Of a stretch of DNA of 64,000 nt, positions 51,201 through 62,781 are shown one piece after another. The stretch comes from Mercurialis annua (lineage: Eukaryota; Streptophyta; Magnoliopsida; Malpighiales; Euphorbiaceae), in the NCBI RefSeq assembly GCF_937616625.2, contig NC_065576.1, positions 24,660,628 through 24,724,627 of the forward strand, in the 5' to 3' direction. Position 1 is the first letter of the stretch; every line of letters starts with the position of its first letter. The notes under the pieces are model-generated. The model worked only from the letters and a program-made list of their open reading frames with translations, was not told the DNA's origin and ran no database searches. A program made the position numbers and the translations under genes.

Positions 51201-52473
51201 AAGTGTGCTTGAAAAGTAACAATAGATTAGTATTTCGCGTCTGAAGTCTCTTTAACGCGTCGTTACGATTACCCAAGCATGGTTTGGTTATATTACCCAA
51301 AGTGTGCGTGAAAAGTGACTAGATTAGTATGTCGCATCTCAAGTCTATTGATCGCGTCGTTCCGATTACCTAAGCATGGTTAGGTTATATTACGCAAAGG
51401 GTGCGTGAAAAGTGACGCTAGATTAGTATGTCGCGTCTCAAATCTCTTTAACGCGTGGTTCCGATTACCTAAGCATGGTTAGGTTATTTACGCAAAGCGT
51501 GTGTCAAAAGTGACGCTATATTATTATGTCGCGTCTCAAGTCTATTTAACGTGTCGATCGAATTACCTAAGCATGGTTAGGTTATATTACACAAAGTTTG
51601 CGTGAAAAGTGACGTTAAATCAGTATGTCGCGTCTAATGTCTCTCTAACGCATCGGTTCAATTTCCTAAGCATGGTTAGGCTATATTAAGTAAAGTGTGC
51701 GTGAAAAGTGACACTAGAGTATAGTATGTCGCGTCTCAAGTCTCTCTAACGCGTTGTTCCAATTTCCTAAGCATGGTTAGGTTATATTACGCAAAGTGTG
51801 CGTAAAAAGTGACGCTAGATTAATATGGCGCGTCTCAAGTCTTTTTAACGCGTCGCTTCGATTACCATGCTTATGTCTCATCACAAGTCTCTCTAACGCG
51901 TCGTTCCGATTACCAAAGTGTGCGTGAAAAATGACAATTGATTAGTATGTGGCGACTCAAGTCCATTTAAAGAGTCGTTCCAATTACTTAAGTATGGTTA
52001 GGTTATATTACGCAACGTTTGCGTGAAAAATGACAATAGATTAGTATGTCGCGACTTAAGTCTATCTAACTCGTCGTTCTGATTACCTTAGCATGGTTAG
52101 GTTATATTACGCAAAGTGTGCGTGAAAAGTAACAATAGATTAGTATGTCGTGTCTGAAGTCTCTTTAACGCGTCGTTACGACTACCCAAGCATGGTTAGG
52201 TTATATTACGCAAAGTGTTCGTGAAAAGTGACTAGATTAATATGTCGCATCTCAAGTCTATTGAACGCGTCGTTCCGATAACCTAAGCATGGTTAGGTTA
52301 TATTACGCAAAGGGTGCGTGAAAAGTGACGCAAGATTAGCATGTCGCGTCTCAAATATCTTTAAAGCGTTGTTCCGATTGCCTAAGTATGGTTAGGTTAT
52401 TTACGCAAAGCGTGTGTCAAAAGTGACGCTAGATTATTATGCCGCATCTCAAGTCTGTTTAACGCGTCGTTCC

Positions 52474-52572
52474 GATTACTTAAGCATGGTTAGGTTATAT
52501 TACACAAAGTGTGCGTGAAAAGTGACGCTAGATTAGTATGTCGCGTCTCAAGTCTCTTTAACGCGTCGTTCC
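52474..52572 (+). repeat. Representative 99-bp monomer
   Basis: GATTAC start at 52474, next start at 52573. It differs from the apparent consensus at only two places (GATTACTT, ATTACACAAAG). Two dyads lie in the first half: ACCTAA-GCATGG-TTAGGT and ACGCA-AAGTG-TGCGT. Consensus has nine CpG sites, including an ACGCGT (MluI-type) hexamer in the last quarter. Confidence 0.9.
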
Positions 52573-54273
52573 GATTACTTAAGCATGGTTAGGTTATATT
52601 ACGCAAAGTGTGCGTAAAAATGACGTTAGGTTAGTATGGCGCGTCTCAAGTCTCTTTAACGCGTCCTTTCGATTACCATGCTTATGTCGCGTCACAAGTC
52701 TCTTTAACGCGTTGCTCTGATTACCTAAGCACGGTTAGGCTATACTACGCAAAGTGTGCATAAAAAAAGACAATAGATTAGTATGTCGTATCTCAAGTCT
52801 ACTTACGCGTCGTTCAGATCACTTAAGCATGGTTAGGTTGTGCGTGAAAAAAGACAATTGATATGTATGTCGCGTCTTAACTCTATCTAACGCGTCGTTC
52901 TGATTACCTAAGCCTTTCTAGGCAAGGTGTGCGTGAAAAGTGACGCTAGATTAGTATGTCGTGTCTCAAGTCTCTTTAACGCATCATTTCGATTACCATG
53001 CTTAGGTCGCGTCACACGTCTCTCTAGCGCGTCGTTCCGTTTACCTAAGTAGGGTTAGGTTATATTACGCAAAGTGTGCGTGAAAAGTGACGCTGGAATG
53101 GTATGTCCAATCTCAAGTCGCGTCGTTTCAATTATCCAAGCATGGTTAGATTATATTACGCAAAGTGTGTGTTAGTATGATTCGTCTCAAGTCTCTTTAA
53201 AGTGTCGTTTCGAATACCAAGCTTATCTCGCGTCACAAGTCTCTTTAACGCGTTGTTCCGATTACCTATGCATGGTTAGGTTATATTACGCAACGTTTGT
53301 GTGAAAAGTGACGTTAAATCAGTATGTCGCGTCTAATGTCTCTCTAACGCGTCGTTTCAATTTCCTAAGCATGGTTAGGTTATATTACGTAAAGTGTGCG
53401 TGCAAAGTGACACTATAGTATAGTATGTCGCGTCTCAAGTCTCTCTAACGCGTCGTTCCGATTTCCTAAGCATGGTTAGGTTATATTACGCAAAGTGTGC
53501 GTAAAAAGTGACGCTAGATTAATATGGCGCGTCTCAATTCTTTTTAACGCGTCGTTTCGATTACCATGCTTATGTCGCATCACAAGTCTCTCTAACGCGT
53601 CGTTCTAATTACCAAAGTGTGAGTGAAAAATGACAATAGATTAGTATGTTGCGACTCAAGTACATTTAAAGAGTCGTTCCAATTACTTAAGCATGGTTAG
53701 GTTATATTACGTAAAGTTTGCGTGAAAAATGACAATAGATTAGTATGTCGCGACTTAAGTCTATCTAACTCGTCGTTCTGATTACCTTAGCATATGGTTA
53801 GGTTATATTACGCAAAGTGTGCGTGAAAAGTAACAATAGATTACTATGTCGCGTCTGAAGTCTCATTTACGCGTCGTTACGATTACCCAAGCATGGTTAG
53901 GTTATATTACGCAAAGTGTGCGTGAGAAGTGACTAGATTAGTATGTCGCATCTCAAGTCTATTGAACGCGACGTTCCGATTACCTAGGCATGGTTAGGTT
54001 ATATTACACAAAGGGTGCGTGAAAAGTGACGCTAGATTAGTATGTCGCGTCTCAAATCTTCTTAACGCGTTGTTCCGATTACCTTAGCATAGTTAGGTTA
54101 TTTACGCAAAGCGTGTGTCAAAAGTGACGCTATATTATTATGCCGCGTCTCAAGTCTGTTTAACGTGTCGATCGGATTACCTAAGCATGGCTAGGTTTTA
54201 TTACACAAAGTGTGCGTGAAAAGTGACGCTAGATTAATATGTCGCGTCTCAAGTCTCTTTAACGCGTCGTTCC

Positions 54274-54321
54274 GATTACCATGCTTATGTCGCGTCACAA
54301 GTCTCTTTAACGCGTTGTTCC
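54274..54321 (+). repeat. Representative 48-bp short monomer
   Basis: Runs from GATTACC at 54274 to the next GATTAC at 54322. It reads GATTACCATGCTTATGTCGC then GTCACAAGTCTC and onward. Relative to the 99-bp unit, positions 8-63 are replaced by five bases (ATGCT), giving ACCATGCTTA, the reverse complement of TAAGCATGGT at the same place in the full monomer. CACAAG in place of CTCAAG is a further diagnostic difference. Confidence 0.9.
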
Positions 54322-57300
54322 GATTACGTAAGCATGGTTAGGCTATATTACGCAAAGTGTGCATAAAAAATGACAATAGATTAGTATGTCGCATCTCAAG
54401 TCTATTTACGCGTCGTTCAGATCACTTAAGCATGGTTAGGTTGTGCGTGAAAAAAAACAATTGATATGTATGTCGCGTCTTAAGTCTATCTAACGCGTCG
54501 TTCTGATTACCTAAGCCTTTCTAGGCAAGGTGTGCGTGAAAAGTGACGCTAGATTAGTATGTCGTGTCTCAAGTCTCTTTAGCGCATCATTTCGATTACC
54601 ATGCTTAGGTCGCGTCACACGTCTCTCTAGCGCGTCGTTCCGTTTACCTAAGCAGGGTTAGGTTATATTACGCAAAGTGTGCGTGAAAAGTGACGCTAGA
54701 ATAGTATGTCCAATCTAAAGTCGCGTCGTTTCGATTATCTAAGTATGGTTAGGTTATATTACGCAAAGTGTGTGTTAGTATGATTCGTCTCAAGTCTCTT
54801 TAAAGCGTCGTTTCGATTACCAAGCTTATCTCTCGTCAAAAGTCTCTTTAACGCGTTGTTCCGATTACCTATGCATGGTTAGGTTATATTACGCAAAGTT
54901 TGCGTGAAAAGTGACGTTAACTCAGTATGTCGCGTCTAATGTCTCTCTAACGCGTCGTTTCAATTTCCTAATCATGGTTAGGTTATATTACGTAAAGTGT
55001 GCGTGCAAAGTGACACTATAGTATAGTATGTCGCGTCTCAAGTCTCTCTAACGCGTCGTTCCGATTTCCTAAGCATGGTTAGGTTATATTACGCAAAGTG
55101 TGCGTAAAAAGTGACGCTAGATTAATATAGCGCATCTCAAGTCTTTTTAACGCGTCGTTTCGATTACCATGCTTATGTCGCATCACAAGTCTCTCTAACG
55201 CATCGTTCTAATTACCAAAGTGTGCGTGAAAAATGACAATAGATTACTATATTGCGACTCCAATACATTTAAAGAGTCGTTCCAATTACGTAAGCATGGT
55301 TAGGTTATATTACGCAAAGTTTGCGTGAAAAATGACAATAGATTAGTATGTCGCGACTTAAGTCTATCTAACTCGTCGTTCTGATTACCTTAGCATATGG
55401 TTAGGTTATATTACGCAAAGTGTGCGTGAAAAGTAACAATAGCTTACTATGTCGCGTCTGAAGTCTCTTTAACGCGTCGTTACGATTACCCAAGCATGGT
55501 TAGGTTATATTACGCAAAGTGTGCGTGAGAAGTGACTAGATTAGTATGTCGCATCTCAAGTCTATTGAACGCGTCGTTCCGATTACCTAAGCATGGTTAG
55601 GTTATATTACGCAAAGGGTGCGTGAAAAGTGACGCTATATTAGTATGTCGCGTCTCAAATCTTCTTAACGCGTTGTTCCGATTACCTTAGCATGGTTAGA
55701 TTTTTTACGCAAAGCGTGTGTCAAAAGTGACGCTATATTATTATGCCGCGTCTCAAGTCTGTTTAACGTGTCGATCGGATTACCTAAGCATGGCTAGGTT
55801 ATATTACACAAAGTGTGCGTGAAAAGTGACGCTAGATTAGTATGTCGTGTCTCAAGTCTCTTTAACGCGTCGTTCCGATTACCTAAGCATGGTTAGGTTA
55901 TATTACGCAAAGTGTACGTAAAATTGACGTTAGATTAGTATGGCGCGTCTCAAGTCTCTTTAACGCGTCATTTCGATTACCATGCTCATGTCGCGTCACA
56001 AGTCTCTTTAACGCGTTGTTCCGATTACCTAAGCATGGTTCGGCTATATTACGCAAAGTGTGCATAAAAAATGACAATAGATTAGTATGTCGCATCTCAA
56101 GTCTATTTACGCGTCGTTCTGATCACTTAAGCATGGTTAGGTTGTGCGTGAAAAAAGACAATTGATATGTATGTCGCGTCTTAAGTCTATCTAACACGTC
56201 GTTCTGATTACTAAGCCTAGTTAGGTTATTTTACGCAAGGTTTGCGTGAAAACTGACGCTAGATTAGTATGTCGTGTCTCAAGTCTCTTTAACGCATCAT
56301 TTCGATTACCATGCTTAGGTCGCGTGACACGTCTCTCTAACGCGTCGTTCCGTTTACCTAAGCAGGGTTAGGTTATATTACGCAAAGTGTGCGTGAAAAG
56401 TGACGCTAGAATAGTATGTCCAATCTCAAGTCTCTTCAACGCGTCGTTTCGATTATCTAAGTATGGTTAGGTTATATTACGCAAAGTGTGTGTTAGTATG
56501 ATTCGTCTCAAGTCTCTTTAAAGCGTCGTTTCGATTACCATGCTTATCTTGCGTCACAAGTCTCTTTAACGCGTTGTTCCGATTACCTATTCATGGTTAG
56601 GTTATATTGCGCAAAGTTTGCGTGAAAAGTGACATTAAATCAGTATGTCGCGTCTAATGTCTCTCTAACGCGTCGTTTCAATTTCCTAAGCATGGTTAGG
56701 TTATATTACGCAAAGTGTGCGTAAAACGTGTGCGTGAAAAGTGACACTAGAGTATAGTATGTCGCGTCTCAAGTCTCTCTAACACGTCGTTCCGATTTCC
56801 TAAGCATGGTTAGGTTATATTACGCAAAGTGTGCGTAAAAAGTGACGCTAGATTAATATGGCGCGTCTCAAGTCTTTTTGACGCGTCGTTTCGATTACCA
56901 TGCTTATGTCACATCACAAGTCTCTCTAACGCGTCGTTCCGATTACCAAAGTGTGCGTGAAAAATGACAATAGATTAGTATGTCGCGACTCAAGTCCATT
57001 TATAGAGTCGTTCCAATTACTTAAGCATGGTTAGGTTATATTACGCAAAGTTTGCGTGAACAATGACAATTGATTAGTATGTCGCGACTTAAGTCTATCG
57101 AACTCGTCGTTCCGATTACCTTAGCATAGTTAGGTTATATTATGCAATGTATACGTGAAAAGTGATGCTAGATTAGTATGTCGCATCTCAAGTCTATTAA
57201 ACGCGTCGTTCCGATTACCTAAGCATGGTTAGGTTCTATTCTGCAAAGGGTGCGTGAAAAGTGACGCTAGATTAGTATGTCGCGTCTCAAATATCTTTAA

Positions 57301-58520
57301 CGCGTTGTTCCGATTACCTAATCATGGTTAGGTTATTTATGCAAAGCATGTGTCAAAAGTGACGCTAGATTATTATGTCGGGTCTCAAGTCTGTTTAACG
57401 CGTCGATCGGATTACCTAAACATGGCTAGGTTATATTACGCAAATTGGGCGTGAAAAGTGACGCTAGATTAGTATGTCGCGTCTCAAGTCTCATTAACGC
57501 GTCGTTCCAATTACCTAAGCATTGTTAGGTTATATTACGCTAAGTGTGCGTAAAAAGTGACGCTAGATTAGTATGTCGCGTCTCAAGTCTCTTTAACGCG
57601 TCGTTTTGATTACCATGCTTATGTCGCGTCACAAATCTCTTTAACGCGTTGTTCCGATTACCTAAGCATGGTTAGGTTATATTACGCAAAGTGTGCATAA
57701 AAAATGACAATAGATTAATATGTCGCATCTCAAGTCTATTTACGCGTCGTTCCGATTACTTAATCATGGTTAGGTTGTGCGTGAAAAAAGACAATAGATT
57801 AGTATGTCGCGTCTTAAGTCTATCTAACGCGTCGTTCTGATGACCTAATCCTTGTTAGGTTATTTTACGCAAGGTGTGCGTGAAAATTGACACTAGATTA
57901 GTATGTCGTATCTCAAGTCTCTTTAACACATCATTTCGATTACCATGCTTAGGTCGCGTCACACGTCTCTCTAACGCGTCGTTCCGATTACCTAAGCAGG
58001 GTTAGGTTATATTACACAAAGTGTGCGAGAAAAGTTATGCTAGAATAGTATGTCAAATCTCAAGTCTCTTTAACGCGTCGTTTGATTTTCTAAGCATGGT
58101 TAGGTTATATTACGCAAAGTGTATGTAAAAAGTGACGCTAGATTAGTATGATTCGTCTCAAGTCTCTTTAAAGCGTCGTTTCGATTACCATGCTTATCTC
58201 GCGTCACAAGTCTCTTTAACGCGTTGTTCCGATTACCTATTCATGCTTAAGTTATATTACGCAAAGTTTGCATGAAAAGTGACGTTAAATCAATATGTCA
58301 CGTCTAATGTCTCTCTAACGCGTCGTTTCAATTTCCTAAGCATGGTTAGGTTATATTACGTAAAGTGTGCGTGAAAAGTAACACTAGAGTAGTATGTCAC
58401 GTCTCAAGTCTCTCTAACGCGTCTTTCTGATTTCCTAAGCATAGGTTACATTACGCAAAGTGTGCGTAAAAAGTGACGCTAGATTAATATGGCGCGTCTC
58501 AATTCTTTTTAACGCGTCGT
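54275..58520 (+). repeat. 4.26-kb higher-order unit, copy 1
   Basis: Paralogous to 58521-62781. CGCGTTGTTCCGATTACG occurs at 54311, 58561 and 62822. Downstream of about 55 kb the offset to copy 2 is 4,261 bp; at the left end it is 4,250 bp because of small indels. Copies differ by only a handful of bases per kilobase where compared (e.g. 56041-56400 against 60302-60661). Internally the unit holds sub-blocks about 1.70, 1.63 and 0.92 kb long. Confidence 0.92.
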
Positions 58521-61500
58521 TTCGATTACCATGCTTATGTCGCGTCACAAGTCTCTTTAACGCGTTGTTCCGATTACGTAAGCATGGTTAGGCTATATTA
58601 CGCAAAGTGTGCATAAAAAATGACAATAGATTAGTATGTCGCATCTCAAGTCTATTTACGCGTCGTTCAGATCACTTAAGCATGGTTAGGTTGTGCGTGA
58701 AAAAAGACAATTGATATGTATGTCGCGTCTTAAGTCTATCTAACGCGTCGTTCTGATTACCTAAGCCTTTCTAGGCAAGGTGTGCGTGAAAAGTGACGCT
58801 GGATTAGTATGTCGTGTCTCAAGTCTCTTTAGCGCATCATTTCGATTACCATGCTTAGGTCGCGTCACACGTCTCTCTAGCGCGTCGTTCCGTTTACCTA
58901 AGCAGGGTTAGGTTATATTACGCAAAGTGTGCGTGAAAAGTGACGCTAGAATAGTATGTCCAATCTCAAGTCTCTTTAACGCGTCGTTTCGATTATCTAA
59001 GCATGGTTAGGTTATATTACGCAAAGTTTGCATGAAAAGTATGATTCGTCTCAAGTCTCTTTAAAGCGTCGTTTCGATTACCAAGCTTATCTCTCGTCAA
59101 AAGTCTCTTTAACGCGTTGTTCCGATTACCTATGCATGGTTAGGTTATATTACGCAAAGTTTGCGTGAAAAGTGACGTTAACTCAGTATGTCGCGTCTAA
59201 TGTCTCTCTAACGCGTCGTTTCAATTTCCTAATCATGGTTAGGTTATATTACGTAAAGTGTGCGTGCAAAGTGACACTATAGTATAGTATGTCGCGTCTC
59301 AAGTCTCTCTAACGCGTCGTTCCGATTTCCTAAGCATGGTTAGGTTATATTACGCAAAGTGTGCGTAAAAAGTGACGCTAGATTAATATAGCGCATCTCA
59401 AGTCTTTTTAACGCGTCGTTTCGATTACCATGCTTATGTCGCATCACAAGTCTCTCTAACGCATCGTTCTAATTACCAAAGTGTGCGTGAAAAATGACAA
59501 TAGATTACTATATTGCGACTCCAATACATTTAAAGAGTCGTTCCAATTACGTAAGCATGGTTAGGTTATATTACGCAAAGTTTGCGTGAAAAATGACAAT
59601 AGATTAGTATGTCGCGACTTAAGTCTATCTAACTCGTCGTTCTGATTACCTTAGCATATGGTTAGGTTATATTACGCAAAGTGTGCGTGAAAAGTAACAA
59701 TAGCTTACTATGTCGCGTCTGAAGTCTCTTTAACGCGTCGTTACGATTACCCAAGCATGGTTAGGTTATATTACGCAAAGTGTGCGTGAGAAGTGACTAG
59801 ATTAGTATGTCGCATCTCAAGTCTATTGAACGCGTCGTTCCGATTACCTAAGCATGGTTAGGTTATATTACGCAAAGGGTGCGTGAAAAGTGACGCTATA
59901 TTAGTATGTCGCGTCTCAAATCTTCTTAATGCGTTGTTCCGATTACCTTAGCATGGTTAGATTTTTTACGCAAAGCGTGTGTCAAAAGTGACGCTATATT
60001 ATTATGCCGCGTCTCAAGTCTGTTTAACGTGTCGATCGGATTACCTAAGCATGGCTAGGTTATATTACACAAAGTGTGCGTGAAAAGTGACGCTAGATTA
60101 GTATGTCGCGTCTCAAGTCTCTTTAACGCGTCGTTCCGATTACCTAAGCATGGTTAGGTTATATTACGCAAAGTGTGCGTAAAATTGACGTTAGATTAGT
60201 ATGGCGCGTCTCAAGTCTCTTTAACGCGTCATTTCGATTACCATGCTCATGTCGCGTCACAAGTCTCTTTAACGCGTTGTTCCGATTACCTAAGCATGGT
60301 TCGGCTATATTACGCAAAGTGTGCATAAAAAATGACAATAGATTAGTATGTCGCATCTCAAGTCTATTTACGCGTCGTTCTGATCACTTAAGCATGGTTA
60401 GGTTGTGCGTGAAAAAAGACAATTGATATGTATGTCGCGTCTTAAGTCTATCTAACACGTCGTTCTGATTACTAAGCCTAGTTAGGTTATTTTACGCAAG
60501 GTTTGCGTGAAAACTGACGCTAGATTAGTATGTCGTGTCTCAAGTCTCTTTAACGCATCATTTCGATTACCATGCTTTGGTCGCGTCACACGTCTCTCTA
60601 ACGCGTCGTTCCGTTTACCTAAGCAGGGTTAGGTTATATTACGCAAAGTGTGCGTGAAAAGTGACGCTAGAATAGTATGTCCAATCTCAAGTCTCTTTAA
60701 CGCGTCGTTTCGATTATCTAAGCATGGTTAGGTTATATTACGCAAAGTGTGTGTTAGTATGATTCGTCTCAAGTCTCTTTAAAGCGTCGTTTCGATTACC
60801 ATGCTTATCTTGCGTCACAAGTCTCTTTTACGCGTTGTTCCGATTACCTATTCATGGTTAGGTTATATTGCGCAAAGTTTGCGTGAAAAGTGACATTAAA
60901 TCAGTATGTCGCGTCTAATGTCTCTCTAACGCGTCGTTTCAATTTCCTAAGCATGGTTAGGTTATATTACGCAAAGTGTGCGTAAAACGTGTGCGTGAAA
61001 AGTGACACTAGAGTATAGTATGTCGCGTCTCAAGTCTCTCTAACACGTCGTTCCGATTTCCTAAGCATGGTTAGGTTATATTACGCAAAGTGTGCGTAAA
61101 AAGTGATGCTAGATTAATATGGCGCGTCTCAAGTCTTTTTGACGCGTCGTTTCGATTACCATGCTTATGTCACATCACAAGTCTCTCTAACGCGTCGTTC
61201 CGATTACCAAAGTGTGCGTGAAAAATGACAATAGATTAGTATGTTGCGACTCAAGTCCATTTATAGAGTCGTTCCAATTACTTAAGCATGGTTAGGTTAT
61301 ATTACGCAAAGTTTGCGTGAACAATGACAATTGATTAGTATGTCGCGACTTAAGTCTATCGAACTCGTCGTTCCGATTACCTTAGCATAGTTAGGTTATA
61401 TTATGCAATGTATACGTGAAAAGTGATGCTAGATTAGTATGTCGCATCTCAAGTCTATTAAACGCGTCGTTCCGATTACCTAAGCATGGTTAGGTTCTAT

Positions 61501-62781
61501 TCTGCAAAGGGTGCGTGAAAAGTGACGCTAGATTAGTATGTCGCGTCTCAAATCTCTTTAACGCGTTGTTCCGATTACCTAATCATGGTTAGGTTATTTA
61601 TGCAAAGCATGTGTCAAAAGTGACGCTAGATTATTATGTCGGGTCTCAAGTCTGTTTAACGCGTCGATCGGATTACCTAAACATGGCTAGGTTATATTAC
61701 GCAAATTGGGCGTGAAAAGTGACGCTAGATTAGTATGTCGCGTCTCAAGTCTCATTAACGCGTCGTTCCAATTACCTAAGCATTGTTAGGTTATATTACG
61801 CTAAGTGTGCGTAAAAAGTGACGCTAGATTAGTATGTCGCGTCTCAAGTCTCTTTAACGCGTCGTTTTGATTACCATGCTTATGTCGCGTCACAAATCTC
61901 TTTAGCGCGTTGTTCCGATTACCTAAGCATGGTTAGGTTATATTACGCAAAGTGTGCATAAAAAATGACAATAGATTAATATGTCGCATCTCAAGTCTAT
62001 TTACGCGTCGTTCCGATTACTTAATCATGGTTAGGTTGTGCGTGAAAAAAGACAATAGATTAGTATGTCGCGTCTTAAGTCTATCTAACGCGTCGTTCTG
62101 ATGACCTAATCCTTGTTAGGTTATTTTACGCAAGGTGTGCGTGAAAATTGACACTAGATTAGTATGTCGTATCTCAAGTCTCTTTAACACATCATTTCGA
62201 TTACCATGCTTAGGTCGCGTCACACGTCTCTCTAACGCGTCGTTCCGATTACCTAAGCAGGGTTAGGATATATTACACAAAGTGTGCGAGAAAAGTTATG
62301 CTAGAATAGTATGTCAAATCTCAAGTCTCTTTAACGCGTCGTTTGATTTTCTAAGCATGGTTAGGTTATATTACGCAAAGTGTATGTAAAAAGTGACGCT
62401 AGATTAGTATGATTCGTCTCAAGTCTCTTTAAAGCGTCGTTTCGATTACCATGCTTATCTCGCGTCACAAGTCTCTTTAACGCGTTGTTCCGATTACCTA
62501 TTCATGCTTAAGTTATATTACGCAAAGTTTGCATGAAAAGTGACGTTAAATCAATATGTCACGTCTAATGTCTCTCTAACGCGTCGTTTCAATTTCCTAA
62601 GCATGGTTAGGTTATATTACGTAAAGTGTGCGTGAAAAGTAACACTAGAGTAGTATGTCACGTGTCAAGTCTCTCTAACGCGTCTTTCCGATTTCCTAAG
62701 CATAGGTTACATTACGCAAAGTGTGCGTAAAAAGTGACGCTAGATTAATATGGCGCGTCTCAATTCTTTTTAACGCGTCGT
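58521..62781 (+). repeat. 4.26-kb higher-order unit, copy 2
   Basis: Full copy at offset 4,261 from copy 1; for example TTTGATTTTCTAAGCATGG at 58081 recurs at 62342. The junction with copy 1 (CAATTCTTTTTAACGCG followed by a 48-bp unit, about 58500) is reproduced at the start of copy 3 (about 62761). The units are therefore in direct head-to-tail tandem. Confidence 0.92.

Larger units (their letters stand above)
52081..55383 (+). repeat. Higher-order repeat, period about 1.6-1.7 kb, two units
   Basis: GATTACCTTAGCAT(AT)GG starts units at 52081, 53780 and 55383 (1,699 and 1,603 bp apart). GTGACTAGATTA(A/G)TATGTCG, a monomer with a small internal deletion, recurs at the same places (about 52228, 53929 and 55532). 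The last occurrences belong to the first 4.26-kb unit, so the larger unit was assembled from these smaller ones. Confidence 0.8.

Noticed and set aside
55898..60356. Identical 65-residue frames at 55898-56095 and 60159-60356 as a conserved gene pair
   Set aside because: Identity comes from the 4,261-bp higher-order duplication of satellite DNA, not from coding constraint.
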